A stretch of DNA of 64,000 nucleotides from Micrasema longulum (taxonomy: Eukaryota; Arthropoda; Insecta; Trichoptera; Brachycentridae). Below, piece by piece: positions 30,451 through 40,800 of the stretch. The DNA is taken from assembly GCA_022494885.1 (NCBI GenBank), contig JAGVSM010003760.1, positions 122,078 through 186,077 of the forward strand. The letters are read 5' to 3'. Both the position numbers and the translations under genes were made by a program. Within the stretch, counting starts at the first letter, position 1; each line of letters begins with the position of its first letter. The notes beneath the pieces were generated by a model. The model did not search any database, had not been told where the DNA came from, and saw nothing but the letters and a program-made list of their open reading frames with translations.

Positions 30451-30825
30451 TCAGGTCCTCCCGACGTTGACGATCACTTGGGAGAAAGCTCCCCTATCCT
30501 GAGCAGTGCGAAATAGCTCCACAGTTCTTATCCTGGTCCATGCTCGGATGTTTCGAAGCCAGGAAAGCTGTTTTCTTCCGACCCCCCCACGTCCCTCGAT
30601 CTCCCCCTCCACGACAACCTGAAGTATGCCATATTCATCACCTCTCAACACATGGCCAAAATATAAAATCTTACGGAGCTTAACGGCGGTGAATAGTCTT
30701 CTGTAAGTATTGGCTCTACGTAATACTTCATTATTGGTTATCATATTGGTCCCAGATATTCTTAACATTCTACGGTGAATCCGTATTTCAAATGCTTCGC
30801 CTATGGCTCGCCTAGTCGGTGAAAT
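30451..30825 (-). mobile_element. RTE-4-like LINE C-terminus
   Basis: The minus frame is open from about 30820 to 30451 and reads EAFEIRIHRRMLRISGTNMI, TNNEVLRRA, LYFGHVLRGDEYGILQ and AWTRIRTVELFRTAQDRGAF. 'RRMLRISWT...T..EVL.R' followed by 'GHVLR......I.G...G.RG.GR...SWL..I' and 'A.DR..' is the carboxyl end of insect RTE-type endonuclease/RT proteins. It is GC-richer than its flanks and intact over 105 codons, hence fairly young. No 3' tail was defined. Confidence 0.75.
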
Positions 30826-30950
30826 AAATCAGCCAGATTAATATCACCCAAATCAATAAAAGTTCTAAAAGTCAACACAATAAAAGTGTTGAGGAAATGT
30901 AGATGTTCCAACATAGACATAATAGTGATTGTTATGCGGTGAGTGGTTAT
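30826..30950 (-). repeat. Family A fragment, minus orientation
   Basis: ATCAGCCAGATTAATATCAC and AGTGTTGAGGAAATGTAGAT, then TCCAACATAGACATAATAG match the minus A1 arm with much change. Confidence 0.55.
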
Positions 30951-31137
30951 TTTTAAAGTATCTTAAAAGCCGTCACGGTGTAGAAATAAATACATGAAAT
31001 AACACCTCTTCCCTTTAGTATTGCTCAAACGAAATAAAAGATTAGAATATATACAATCAGTGTGCGTTAGCGTTAGCCTCTTAAAACACGTATCCTATCT
31101 GCACGTTGGTTTTATTATTTTGTGCTACTATATAATT

Positions 31138-31195
31138 AGTGTCCTAAAAAAGAGCCGGATACATTTTAAAAAGATAGACGCAGAAAAATCGGTAA
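31138..31195 (+). repeat. Element E, decayed copy
   Basis: GTGTCCTAAAAAAGAGCCGG and TAGACGCAGAAAAATCGGTA align with element E, but the GTCTC half of the stem is lost. Confidence 0.45.
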
Positions 31196-31255
31196 TTAAT
31201 TATGGATAACTTATAAAGCGCCATTTTCGTAATAAAATACCTCAAGTAAGTGGTT
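31196..31255 (-). mobile_element. CR1-like LINE, 3'-terminal fragment
   Basis: TTATGGATAACTTATAAAGC, GCCATTTTCGT and ACCTCAAG match the reversed CR1-like 3' end (compare 38495-38540 and 41380-41425). Only about 55 bases remain. Confidence 0.55.
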
Positions 31256-31814
31256 ATAAACCATCGCTTGCATGAACCAATGTCCCGATTGTGTCGCATT
31301 GTAAGTTCGGACAAAACCTGGACTTTTTTGGTGTGAGTTTTTCTAGATTTAAACAACCACTAAGATAGACCAGATATTGCCTTAAGGTAGTGATTATCAT
31401 TTAATTTTTAGCCTAGCTTTAATTTTTTTTTATTTCAATTGTACGCGTAGCTATTATAAAGAAATGTATTTACCATTGTTAAATGGACATATAACGTCTG
31501 TAAAAAATAAATAAATCACACATAAAACAACAATTATTACACAAACAACAAACAAAAAACTATCACACCGTTTCCCCGTAGGGCTAGGCAGAGAGAAAAT
31601 AATATTATATCACTCTGTCTTTGCATTCATACCTCGTTTCCTCTACATTCATACATCTACTCATGCACGCACGCCGATTATTCCTAATTTTGACAGGTCC
31701 ATTTTCAAGTATTCGATGGATTTGATCATATGCCATGTCTTTCTCGCTCGTTTTCTGCATCCATCAACATTCGCATCGCAGTTCTTTCTCTGTCCATTCG
31801 CTCTACATGTCCAA

Positions 31815-32295
31815 TAAGGTGGAGTGATTTATAATTTTTCTGAATTTCAACATCTACCTATGCGGAAAAGATGTTCTATGGCCTGGAGATTAAGGGAAAA
31901 ATAAGTAAAAAAATAAATTTTTACTCTAAAATTCGCCGCGAGACTGTTGAAGTTTAGGTATTTTAGCATTTTCATGGTAAAATCAAAACAAAAATTTTGT
32001 AATAAAAAAAAAGTGACACATTATAACTACCAGAGTTCTTTCTTCAATGAATAATGATTATTTTAGCATATTTATTTGGCAGAAATAAGTCATATTGTCT
32101 CTAAAACCATCTAACCAAAATACAGCATTTTTTTTTTTTATGAAAAATTGAACCCCCTTGAGGCGAATTTTAAAGATGAATTTTATTTTTTAAATTATTT
32201 TTCCCTTATTCTACATACTACAGAACATCTTTTCCGCATAGGTAGAAATTGATAACATGCATTTTTTTTTCTCCATACAACATCGATCCACCTTA
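31815..32295. mobile_element. MITE with 8-bp target duplication, hAT-like
   Basis: The ends TAAGGTGGA and TCCACCTTA are inverted repeats. Longer inverted similarity extends inward, for example CTACCTATGCGGAAAAGATG on the left and its complement on the right, for roughly 150 bases. ATGTCCAA (31807-31814) and ATCTCCAA (32296-32303) flank it, one mismatch in eight. It is about 480 bases long with no ORF for a transposase. An 8-bp duplication suits hAT-type mobilisation, though other superfamilies are possible. Confidence 0.75.
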
Positions 32296-32356
32296 ATCTC
32301 CAAACCAACGCAACACCTCTTTCTTGATTCTGTCGATAATGCACGTCTCAGCCTAA

Positions 32357-32599
32357 AGCTAGGGTTTCCTAAAACAGCGGTGCCCGTATTTTAACTGCCG
32401 TAGTGAACGGTGATGCAGTGGACAGCCGTCGTAACGGTGACTAGAGTGTGGTTTCCTAGGAAAACGGTGTTATCAACACCATTTAACATCGTTTCCCTAG
32501 GAAACCACTCTCTAGTCGACGTTACGACGGCTGTCCACTGCATCACCGTTCACTACGGCCGTTAAAATATGGGCACCACTGTCCTAGGAAACCCTAGCT
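32357..32599. mobile_element. MITE with TAA target duplication, PIF/Harbinger-like
   Basis: The element is almost a perfect palindrome. Arms of about 116 bases agree at all but about 10 positions, around an 11-base loop (32473-32483). The ends are AGCTAGGGTTTCCTA and its complement. TAA stands on both sides (32354-32356 and 32600-32602). A 3-bp TAA/TTA duplication is the hallmark of PIF/Harbinger transposition. It is 243 bases long, non-coding and GC-rich relative to its host. Confidence 0.8.
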
Positions 32600-32639
32600 T
32601 AACACAGTTCACGCATCTCGACAATTATTAGGTAACATT

Positions 32640-33185
32640 TAATAAATAACACCATTTTTTACAAGGTTGTTACAGAAATAGCCATTTCGCAATAAGGTCA
32701 TCAATGTTAAAAAAATATATACACAAAGTACCAAGGAACAAAAGTTATCACTGTTTTTTGTGTTATTGAGAGGTTCTAAACGTGTTTATTTAAATTATTG
32801 GTCAACCCTTTTACGTGACCTTTCAACGTGACACAGTAAATTGATTAAATATTATGACTCAACTCCATTTGTTTAATTTTTTTAGTACAATAAAGAACAT
32901 ATCTTTTACACGTGCCTGCGGCGGCTTTATTCTTTAAAAATAATGTTTGTTGCGTTGACAAAAGTATAAATCTTTGAGACGTTTCTGGAATATTAACCAG
33001 ATGCATGTAAATACAGATTTTCAGAGAAAATGTCGTCATTTGTCCCGTTGTGACTTTTGTATGGTAGGTTCTCTTATTTTTTTAAAATATATTTGTAAAA
33101 CAAGTTGAGATAACTATATTATAATGAGCAACACATTTGTTGATTAAAAAATCAAATAAAATTTAATTAAAATGATAAAAATACG
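32640..33185. other. Unassigned AT-rich stretch
   Basis: A 64-codon minus ORF at 32845-33039 has no recognised domain. Nothing else was identified. Confidence 0.3.
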
Positions 33186-33189
33186 TATA

Positions 33190-33380
33190 TAGTTTTATTC
33201 CACTTTTATTTAGTTCCTTCACAGACGCAGCAAAGGCCAAAAATTAGATAAACTTGAAATTTTAGAAATAAACCGCTTAAAGAATTGCCCCGATAAAATA
33301 ATATTAAACGATCAGGTAACACACGTTCACTCCCCATTATTGTATCCATTAAAATACAAACAATGAAACTAATTTAGCTT
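33190..33380 (+). mobile_element. Possible Penelope-like element C-terminus
   Basis: An open stretch reads KGQKLDKLEILEINRLK, then IILNDQVTHVHSPLLYPLK. 'K-L-x-x-L-E-x-L-E-I' followed by 'I-L-N-D-Q' and a short tail is a carboxyl-terminal pattern I associate with Penelope-like retroelements. No reverse transcriptase or GIY-YIG motif remains to confirm it. Element E2, with the hammerhead-like hairpin, follows 300 bases downstream on the same strand, which fits such an element. Confidence 0.4.
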
Positions 33381-33674
33381 TCAGAAAATCACTTAATTAC
33401 CTCGGGCCCGGAGGACATAGCGTAGTCGATGGAACTACCAATCAGTGGCCCTTGTTATAGTTTTAATTAAATTTGAATACATATTATTCAAATATATTTC
33501 CATTATAAAACTTTATAAAATTATATAATTTACACTAGTTTTTATTATAAACATTCAAACAAAACTTATATTCTTATAATTGTTATTACCTTATACTTAA
33601 ATGATTTTAATTTAAATTCTTTTATTTCCATAATTATATAAAATCATGATCTGCACTTGTGTATAACATAGAAA

Positions 33675-33775
33675 TTTGTTTAGTCTCCCACCAGTCGGAC
33701 GATGTCGGTCACGACAAAACCCGGTCACCGGTAAAAATTTATAAATAATAGTGGAATAAAATCATAAACGTAATT
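33675..33775 (+). repeat. Element E2, decayed copy
   Basis: GATGTCGGTCACGACAAAAC and CCGGTCACCGG match E2. The stem is GTCG with CGAC, and the GAAAC is changed to AAAAC. Confidence 0.55.
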
Positions 33776-34074
33776 TTTTTATTATAATTAAAATGTTCCA
33801 TCAAGAAATGTCAGTAGAAAAACTCAATATATTAAAATTTAATTGTGTAATTTGTGTCAATTTTTGTAACTAAGTAACTTCAAAGCAAGCATTTGTGAGA
33901 AATCCACTAAAATACATTTTTTTATCGTCCTTTATGAATGCTACAAATAAGCACTTGTGACGTATTTAAATAATATAAACATATTTCTCATATTACTAGC
34001 TTTTACACGTGGCTATGCTTACGTGGTATTAGAGAGAAATGATTTGGTCAGTTAATTAATTAGAATTTTCGTTT
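33776..34074. other. AT-rich spacer
   Basis: Nothing was recognised in this stretch. Confidence 0.35.
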
Positions 34075-34735
34075 ATTTTTTTATTTTTTTTTATTTATTT
34101 ACAATTTTAAAAAACCCGTTAGGGTTACGTTAAAAAATTAATATTGTTTGGTCATTTTATGTCTCGTCTAGTCTAGTTAGTTCAGTCATCATGTGCTTTT
34201 TCAGATTGATTTTAAATTTGTCTCCATTAAAAGTTTTTAAGTAGTAAGGTAGGTCGTGGTAGTGTTTAAGTCCATTATGTAGTATTTTTGACTGTCCTGT
34301 GTTTGTCTTTGCTTTTTCAATATGATAGTGTTGTTGTTGTCTGGTGTTATATTTGTGTATGTCAGCATTTTGACTAATATTATGTCGTCGTCTTGTATAT
34401 TTCCCAGTGTTATTTTGTGCACAATTTTTAAGGTCTCAATTTTAGTAAAGTAGTTTATGTCAAACTGGTGTGTTTTTTTGTACAGTTCAGTCGTAAAGGT
34501 CAGGTAGGGTAGGTTGTTTGTTAGTTTAAGAATTTTATTTTGTTGTCTTTGTATTCTTGTTATGTCTGTCTTGTTGCCAGTTCCCCAGAAGGCGATCATG
34601 TAACTCAATTTACTTTTGACATAGGCTTCGTACATCATAATTTTTTCCTTTCTTGGTATAAAATCTTTATTTTTGTAGAAGAGGCTATGTAGTGATGCCA
34701 TTACTTTAGTCCGTCTATGTGTTTTGTCCATATCA
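34075..34735 (-). mobile_element. Jockey/CR1-like LINE, C-terminal RT and 3' end
   Basis: A 164-codon minus ORF (34731-34237) reads RRTKVMASLHSLFYKNK, YEAYVKSKLSYMIAFWGTGN, RIQRQQNKILKLTNNLPYL and IETLKIVHKITLGNI. 'Y....S.LSY....WG' and 'IQ..QNKILK' are standard thumb motifs of non-LTR reverse transcriptases. The protein continues after a frameshift as NGDKFKINLKKHMMTELTRL to a stop near 34174. A T-rich tail lies at 34075-34105 on the + strand. It is 5'-truncated. Confidence 0.75.
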
Positions 34736-34944
34736 ATAAGAATTTCGAAATAAGGAACGATTTCACTTTTCCGTTTTTGGTTACCTAGTATAAAGGTTTT
34801 AGTAAAAAGCGCGCTAATGTGTATTTATTTTGTACTAAAAAGATAAAAAAATCAACACAATTGTTGAAACGAAAATATTCTTGTCTAAAACGTCGAGACA
34901 TAGTTACTAAAAATATTGTTAAATTACAATTTTATAATCGTTTT

Positions 34945-35135
34945 GTATTCCTGTGGCTAGTGTCTCGGACTCATGGACCAAAGGTCTGTGGTTCGAATCC
35001 CTCTCTACCCTAATTTGATTCCATTTTCGAATAGTGAGTTAGTTACAACTCGTTGAAAGTGGCCATCAAAAAGAAATATTTGGGTAAATCATAAAAACGC
35101 AAATATATCTTTTTTCAAAGAAAAAAAAAACAGTT
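34945..35135 (+). mobile_element. SINE D2, full-length plus copy
   Basis: Head CTGTGGCTAGTGTCTCGGAC, B box GGTCTGTGGTTCGAATCCCT, body GATTCCATTTTCGAATAGTG and tail ATATTTGGGTAAATCATAAA, then GAACGCAAAT-like sequence and As. Confidence 0.75.
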
Positions 35136-35149
35136 ATGATTTATTTTAA

Positions 35150-35345
35150 TTGATATTTCCATTTTTGTACCTCTATGGCTTTTTAATTTATTTTCCATTG
35201 AAAATGTTTTGTAACTTGAATGATAAAAATAAAACTTTATTTTTTTTAGTTGGTTGGAAGAAATTGCCATTTGGCAATTAGTCCACTAATGTACAACTTA
35301 CACTAAGTACAAAATAATTAATAAATAAATATATATTGTGAAAAA
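35150..35345 (+). mobile_element. LINE-K 3' UTR
   Basis: GGTTGGAAGAAATTGCCATT and TGGCAATTAGTCCACTAATG are the reverse of the LINE-K tail at 10520-10570. TTGCC and GGCAA can form a short stem. It ends in AATTAATAAATAAATA. Confidence 0.65.
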
Positions 35346-35509
35346 AATATTATAAGAAGACAAAAATTACTCACATTAAAAAAAGGCGTTGCATATTGTT
35401 TATTAATTACCTACATTTAAATAAAAATATAATACATACGGATTTTTTAAAGCAAAGAATATATGGAATATTGGTAAAATCCAGATGTTTTATTTATTTT
35501 AATTTTATT

Positions 35510-36055
35510 TATTTATAGTTAATTCAACGTATTTTACAAGTAAAATACGTTGAATTATATTCCCAGGAGTTACAAAAACTCAATTCGGGACATAAATAAT
35601 ATTAACATTTAGAAAATAACACATAATGAGAACAAAGCAAGTTTAGCACCTTTAGAACTAAATATAGCACAACAATATATACGCCAAAAACCTTTTCTTA
35701 CACAAGCAGAATAAATGTATAAAAAAAAACGCTTTTAAGATTAAAAAAACTAGTGAATCTACTAAGGGAGATAAGGTCATTAACATCTCATGCCATGCAG
35801 ATGATGCTGCCGTAGTGATGATGAGAACATATCCATCTTAGTTAATAAACATCTGAATGCCTAAGAAATGTCGTACAGTACAATGAACACATGATTATTG
35901 AAAACATAATTCGGATAAACAAAACGTGTGTCAGACCGATCATGGTGTAATAGAGGCGAGGATAGATAGAGAGAAAATAAAAAGTACGATAAACCAAGTA
36001 GAAAAACTAAATAGAAAAACAAAATAACTACTCAGAATATCAGAGATGAAAGTAC
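35510..36055 (-). mobile_element. LINE-F 3' region, minus copy
   Basis: Reverse of 28865-29460: TTCCCAGGAGTTACAAAAAC, AAGCAAGTTTAGCACCTTTA, TAAGGGAGATAAGGTCATTA and GGCGAGGATAGATAGAGAGA in order. It is the longest copy besides 28865. Confidence 0.65.
35520..35557. repeat. Perfect 18-bp hairpin at LINE-F end
   Basis: TAATTCAACGTATTTTAC, then AA, then its exact complement in reverse. Other LINE-F copies lack the second arm, so it arose in this copy. Confidence 0.85.
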
Positions 36056-36059
36056 TAAA

Positions 36060-36849
36060 GGCAATCGCAATGTTTTAATTTATGAAAAATAGCAGTAGTA
36101 GAAGTGTTTCACAGTGAGTAGGTGACTAAATCGGCAAATTACAGGTGATTGAAAATCATAAACTCTTGTCGAAATACTTTCTGTTTCTGTTGAGACATAC
36201 GTATGCCTAAAGGCAGGGTTACATTGTTATGTCGTATTGTGTATTGGTGTATTGGGAGTTATCTGGCGGATATCAAATCTATGTATTTGTATATGGTCTG
36301 AATTACGGTGTTTGTTGTCGTAGCGCGTCATCGATGCAGCACCGATCAAACGATTTTCAATCTGCGCCAGAGTGATGGAGTCAGGTTATGGCGCGTCACA
36401 ACACAATTCAACAATGTGTTTCAAGAAACGTCTCTTTAACGTATTAAGTCACTGTTCACTAATTCGCAAGCATATGATCAATAAAAACGACAGAAGAGCC
36501 CTTAACAAAACACAACAACGTAATCATGGCCTTACTCGCCATCACGACTGACCAGACCACAACACAACACACGAGAAAAGTGTAATCCAACCTTTACTGC
36601 AATTATCAGTTTTCCGAACTTCGACGTTGAACCGACGATTTATCACTTCAAACTTCATAGAACTAAGCGACTGTTCTGATCAACAGTGAAGATAGCAAGG
36701 AGCCATGTTTACTAAGGGAGTTTAATTGTGAATTTACCGCTCACTGGCTACCCCTTACCCACTTCCAACTAGTAATGGCATTCTCTCACACCATTGGCGG
36801 AGACAGGACGGAACAAAGGACAGTTAGCTGATATGTCTCATCAATATTT
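36060..36849. other. Unidentified GC-normal block
   Basis: 36200-36830 is clearly less AT-rich than its surroundings (for example GTCGTAGCGCGTCATCGATG and CCATTGGCGGAGACAGGACG). No ORF of note, no partner in the window and no RT motif were seen. A long terminal repeat or a host regulatory region is possible but unsupported. Confidence 0.3.
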
Positions 36850-37560
36850 TGAGAACTTACGTCGTTTCATTTATTAAGTGTGTATCTTTATTTATATAAT
36901 AACTGCTATGTACGTGTGATGTCACTGAACTCCTTCTAAACGGCTTAACTGATTTACGTGCGGTTTTCAGAAAAATATAGATCTTTGCGCTGCGCGTGTT
37001 CGTAGATATTAAAACCTTCAATCTTATGTTTAAAAAAGAAGTAAGGACCATAAACGTTTTATTCAACGATCTACTAGGGTTGCATTCGAGGAGAATGCAT
37101 TTACAAAAAAATTAAAGGTTTTTGTAAAAAAGTTTGTTTTTGCATTTTTACAAAGAGCATTTGTTTTTTGTGGATCTAAATCAGATTCTTTCCTTAAATT
37201 CCTTATAATTTCAACCCATTTATTTCTTTTTACTGGATTTTTGGTATTACTTAAATAATATTCAATTCAATACATTAAAAAAAAATCGTATTACTACTTA
37301 AGTACACCCTTTTGTTGGTGAGAAAACCGGAGTTTGACGCTTGCAAAAATAATGCCATATTTGAAAAAAAAATAATTTATGTTTGGGAAATCAACCATTA
37401 ACAAGTACCTAGGTACCTACTTAAATTCAATATTTGAATATTAAAAAAATTCAGTTTTGGAATTTAATCACAAGCAAGTACCTAGGTACCTACTTATCAA
37501 TGAAAATTCTTTTCGCAACGTTCAGAGAGGACAACGTCTGTCGGATCCGCTAGTAATATA
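36850..37560 (-). mobile_element. Helitron-like repeat, minus copy
   Basis: Partner of 45965-46620 in reverse. Shared blocks are ATTTACGTGCGGTTTTCAG, AACCTTCAATCTTATGTTTA, TTGCATTCGAGGAGAATGCA, TGGATCTAAATCAGATTCTT, GGTGAGAAAACCGGAGTTTG and finally GACAACGTCTGTCGGATCCG then CTAG. The end sequence is one I associate with lepidopteran Helitron/Helentron-type repeats. No Rep/helicase is present. A local direct repeat of AAGTACCTAGGTACCTACTT occurs at 37405 and 37474. Confidence 0.55.
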
Positions 37561-37734
37561 AAAGGTAGGTATAAAGGGGTTATTTTTAAAGCAGATATTA
37601 TTAAAAAGTAGTTCATAATTTATTTTTAAAATAGTTAAGAGCAAGTTCTAAATTCAATGATGGTTACACAATCAAACCACATTACACCTGATATTTTTCT
37701 CAATCACTTACTCTCAAAACTTAGAAGTTTTGTG

Positions 37735-38055
37735 CAACATTGAAATCCGAGAATGGACGCAGCAGCCTCCTATAACAAGCGTCTTGAGAATGCGGCGGTG
37801 GTCCTGGCTTAAACACGTGCTGCGCATGCCCAGAAAAACCTTAATCCAAGTTGCCTCTTCTTTAAACCTGCGGGCTCACGCCGTGCTGGAAGACCGTCGA
37901 TGACTATCGTTCGACTTTATTCGGTGGAACTAAGGGCCGCTAGATTGACGTGGGAGGAGACGAGAGTGCGGCTGGCGGTAGGGTCTCCTTGAGGCAATTG
38001 GTGATATCTACATGCTCATTTTTGGAGCGGATGTGGAAAAAGGAAGAAGAAGAAA
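37735..38055 (+). mobile_element. RTE-2-like LINE, 3' coding fragment
   Basis: GAATGGACGCAGCAGCCTCC, ACACGTGCTGCGCATGCC and ATTCGGTGGAACTAAGGGCC are shared with 47630-47900. The readable part resembles LKHVLRMP and RLYSVELRAARLTWEE. Stops break the frame. GGAGCGGATGTGGAAAAAGG marks the end. Confidence 0.65.
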
Positions 38056-38061
38056 TTCTAA

Positions 38062-38115
38062 ATTTGTTGCAACAGAGAGAGAAAACAGTTTTATAAAGGG
38101 AATATAGAAGTCTAC
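38062..38115 (+). repeat. Family A1 start fragment
   Basis: TGTTGCAACAGAGAGAGAAA and GGGAATATAGAAGTCTACAT are the first 50 bases of the arm. Confidence 0.6.
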
Positions 38116-38494
38116 ATTTATTTATTTAGATGGTTGTAAAAAAAATCTTAAACAACTAGTTGTAATGTACACAAATAATTTCAGTTACTATATTACAAGT
38201 ATTCAAATTCAGACGCATTATGTTTCCTATTTTTTTTCGTATTTTCTATTCTTCATTTTATAGATTTCTTTAAGCAACTTTCTATGCGTCATCTTCCTGT
38301 TTCTGAATTCCATCCAAGGGTTGTTGTATACCTCTATCGATTAGTTTTCTGAAATATTATTTTTTAGTAGGCATGATATTATCGATTATTTTCATCACAA
38401 AACGATATTCTCGAATAATCATTTACTTCGAATATTTATTTGTTAATTATTTTTCCACATTACATTACATCACATCAAATAATAACTCATATTA
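38116..38494. other. AT-rich stretch, possible minus LINE remnant
   Basis: On the minus strand a short piece could read NPWMEFRNRKMTHRKLLKE, like the linker between endonuclease and RT of some LINEs. The match is too weak to name. Confidence 0.25.
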
Positions 38495-38960
38495 TTATTA
38501 TCGTTGGATAATTTAAAATCACCTCAAGGGCGCTGTACAGTAAATAAGTATCCCAGCTCGTCTTGCAGCTACAGAGCGCATGGACGATTAGGATTCTAAT
38601 TCCTCGTTTCTAATTATGATCTATTCTAATTATAACAGATAGGAGCTAGATTACAGCACGTCTTGCAGCTGCAAAGCACATGGCTGGTATGTAATGTATC
38701 CCCCATTTACATAATATTTTAATTTGACAATGTAGTTGAGTGTTTGAATGATATTAAAATAAATTTTGAACCAACTTATTTTTAAAATTGGAATTAGATT
38801 ATAACAAGCCTTGCAGCTACTAAGTGCATAAACTGTTGAAATTCTAGACCTCATTTACAAAATTGAAGTATTTTATGGTTGACAACATTAACATTTTGAA
38901 GCATGATTACCAATTGTCTTGCAGCTACAAAGCGCATGGACCAGTGAAATTCTAGAAATT
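38495..38960 (-). mobile_element. CR1-like LINE 3' UTR with internal repeats
   Basis: The + strand starts with (ATT)n, then TTGGATAATTTAAAATCACC and AAGGGCGCTGTACAG, the reverse of the CR1-like 3' end. A motif like TCTTGCAGCTACAGAGCGCA recurs four times (near 38563, 38660, 38808, 38910), about 100-150 bases apart. Similar arrays lie at 41350-41865 and 57071-57525. Confidence 0.7.
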
Positions 38961-39164
38961 AAAAATTATGTCAATAAATTTATAAAAATTAAACATTGAG
39001 GAAGTGGATAATTTATCAAGTGTTCTTGCTAAAATGGAAACAATATAATAAGGAAAAATAAAGCACAATATTTCAATATTATGGTTAGCAAAATAAAGAA
39101 AGATATCTGAAGGGAAGCTTTTAAAGATTGTAGGTATCAAAGTTACTGCCGCAAAAGTGTCGGA

Positions 39165-39450
39165 ATGTTATCATTAAAAATTAGGTTTTTATTTAAAAGC
39201 AGATATTGTTTAAAAGAAAGTTATTAGAAAAACATGTTTCAATTCAAATGTATTAAAGGTTATTATTTAGAAGAAGGTTTTTGAAGTGGGTTATTATCTG
39301 AAAAAAAAATATTACTAAAAGGTACGTTTTTATTGAAAAGTTCGTATTGTTTAAAAGTAGGTTTCTATTAAAAGTATGTTATTATAAAAAAAAACAGGTT
39401 ATTATTAAAAGGTAGGTTATTATTTAAAGTAAGGTTATTATTAAAAACCG
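39165..39450. repeat. Degenerate tandem array, unit about 17 bp
   Basis: Variants of AGGTTATTATTTAAAAG recur about 14 times with small insertions (for example 39264, 39405, 39420). It is an old minisatellite-like array. Confidence 0.65.
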
Positions 39451-39459
39451 TATGAACTG

Positions 39460-40055
39460 TGTAACATTTAAGATGTACATTAAAAGCCCCTTTTAAGAAG
39501 AATAATAGTTGTTTTACTTTTACATCTATAATGCTCGCGTTAATAATCTCAAATCGACACAACTTTGTCAGATATTAAAAGTTAATCAAGTAGCTTTATC
39601 TTTATTACTGTGCTAAGTATTAATGTATGCTACTGCAGCTTTTAACGTCACCATAAAGCGTATTGTATAAAATGCACTAAAGCTATCAATCGAATACTTC
39701 GATAAATGAATATAAATGAGTACATACAGACGTGTTCAAATTATTAGATTAAAATACTAATTTTCTGTTTTTAAGAGTTTCAGAGTGGAATTTCCTTAGC
39801 TGCAATATTAAAGCATTCTGGAGTTGTCCATTCTGTTAAAATGGTCTATCTAAAATTTTCTTGTTGCTCTTCTCCATTGCACAATATCCTCGGTGCCACC
39901 GGTCAGGTCCGTCTTATTTCTTTATTGCAGATTTGGACTCTAAGCGTCCTCCCTGTGATCGCCTTCAAAGTTTTCATTTATGATGTTTTAAGCAGATTTT
40001 TTGTCCTGATTGTGGCAACTCTTGTTTCTATCCCATTTTAAAAATATTCATTCAT
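39460..40055. other. Unassigned stretch
   Basis: 39840-40040 is GC-normal and open for 66 codons on the + strand, with no recognised domain. Confidence 0.3.
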
Positions 40056-40059
40056 GCTT

Positions 40060-40410
40060 TATTAAGTTAGTTCAAACATCTTAATAACAAATAAAAACTT
40101 TTATTAAAATTACTTTTTTTTTCAAAATTTCTTAAAAACATAATTTTTCAAATTAGTTTAAAATGTTTTAATTCCTTTTATTTCTTTTACCTCTCAAGGT
40201 AACTCATTGTACAGCTTCAATCCCCTGAACAACGAGTTCTTAGATTCTGTTTTTGTCCTCATTAGTAATCTTATCTTTTTTTATCCACTGTTTTATATGT
40301 ACGACACTGTTAGTAAAATTTTGTTATTTTTTTTTTTTATTCATCCCCTTTATTATTTTATGCATTAAAGTTACTACATTATATTTTATTTGCGGCTTAA
40401 CTGTGAGCTA
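40060..40410 (-). mobile_element. Non-LTR RT C-terminal remnant
   Basis: On the minus strand, blocks read VVTLMHKIIKGMN, then LRNSLFRGLKLYNELP and EVK. 'H.I..G' followed by 'R...F..G...YN.LP.E.K' is the usual C-terminus of Jockey/CR1-like RT proteins. Stops are frequent. LINE-F sequence begins next to it at 40440. Confidence 0.6.
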
Positions 40411-40439
40411 GCCATATTTTTTTTTTTTTTTTATAATTT

Positions 40440-40800
40440 TTTTATTTTATTTATAAATCATATAGCACAAAGAATAATACATTGAATTACATTCCCAGGA
40501 GTTACAATAACTCAATTCAGGACATAAATAATATTTACATTTTGAAAATAACACATATTGAGAACAACAAAGAAACAAAGCAAGTTTAGCACCTTTATAA
40601 CTAAATATACAACAACAATACATACGCCTAAAACCTTTTCCTATACAAGCAGAATAAATATATATAAAAAACCCCTTTTAAGAATATAAAAAAAGGAATG
40701 AATTTACTAAGGGAGATAAAGTCATTAACATCACATGCCATGCAGATGATGCTGTCATAGTGATGATGAGAACATATCCATCTCAGTTGAACATATTCAT
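40440..40800 (-). mobile_element. LINE-F 3' region, minus copy
   Basis: TTCCCAGGAGTTACAATAAC, AAGCAAGTTTAGCACCTTTA and TAAGGGAGATAAAGTCATTA match the other two LINE-F copies. Confidence 0.65.

Larger units (their letters stand above)
31530..32632 (-). mobile_element. RTE-1 3' part hosting two MITEs
   Basis: The + strand begins with a CAA-rich tail and CACACCGTTTCCCCGTAGGG, then CTCTACATTCATACATCTAC and the decayed reverse of the RTE-1 C-terminal region. The RTE-1 sequence continues at 32296-32356 and again at 32600-32632. The intervening segments 31815-32295 and 32357-32599 are separate insertions. Removing both restores the order seen at 4555-4650. Confidence 0.8.

Noticed and set aside
35775..35830. 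RT catalytic motif (CHADDAAVV) on the plus strand of LINE-F
   Set aside because: The 3' UTR, A-rich tail and similarity to 45840-45940 put the sense strand the other way. No other RT motif accompanies it, and the three copies share it by descent.
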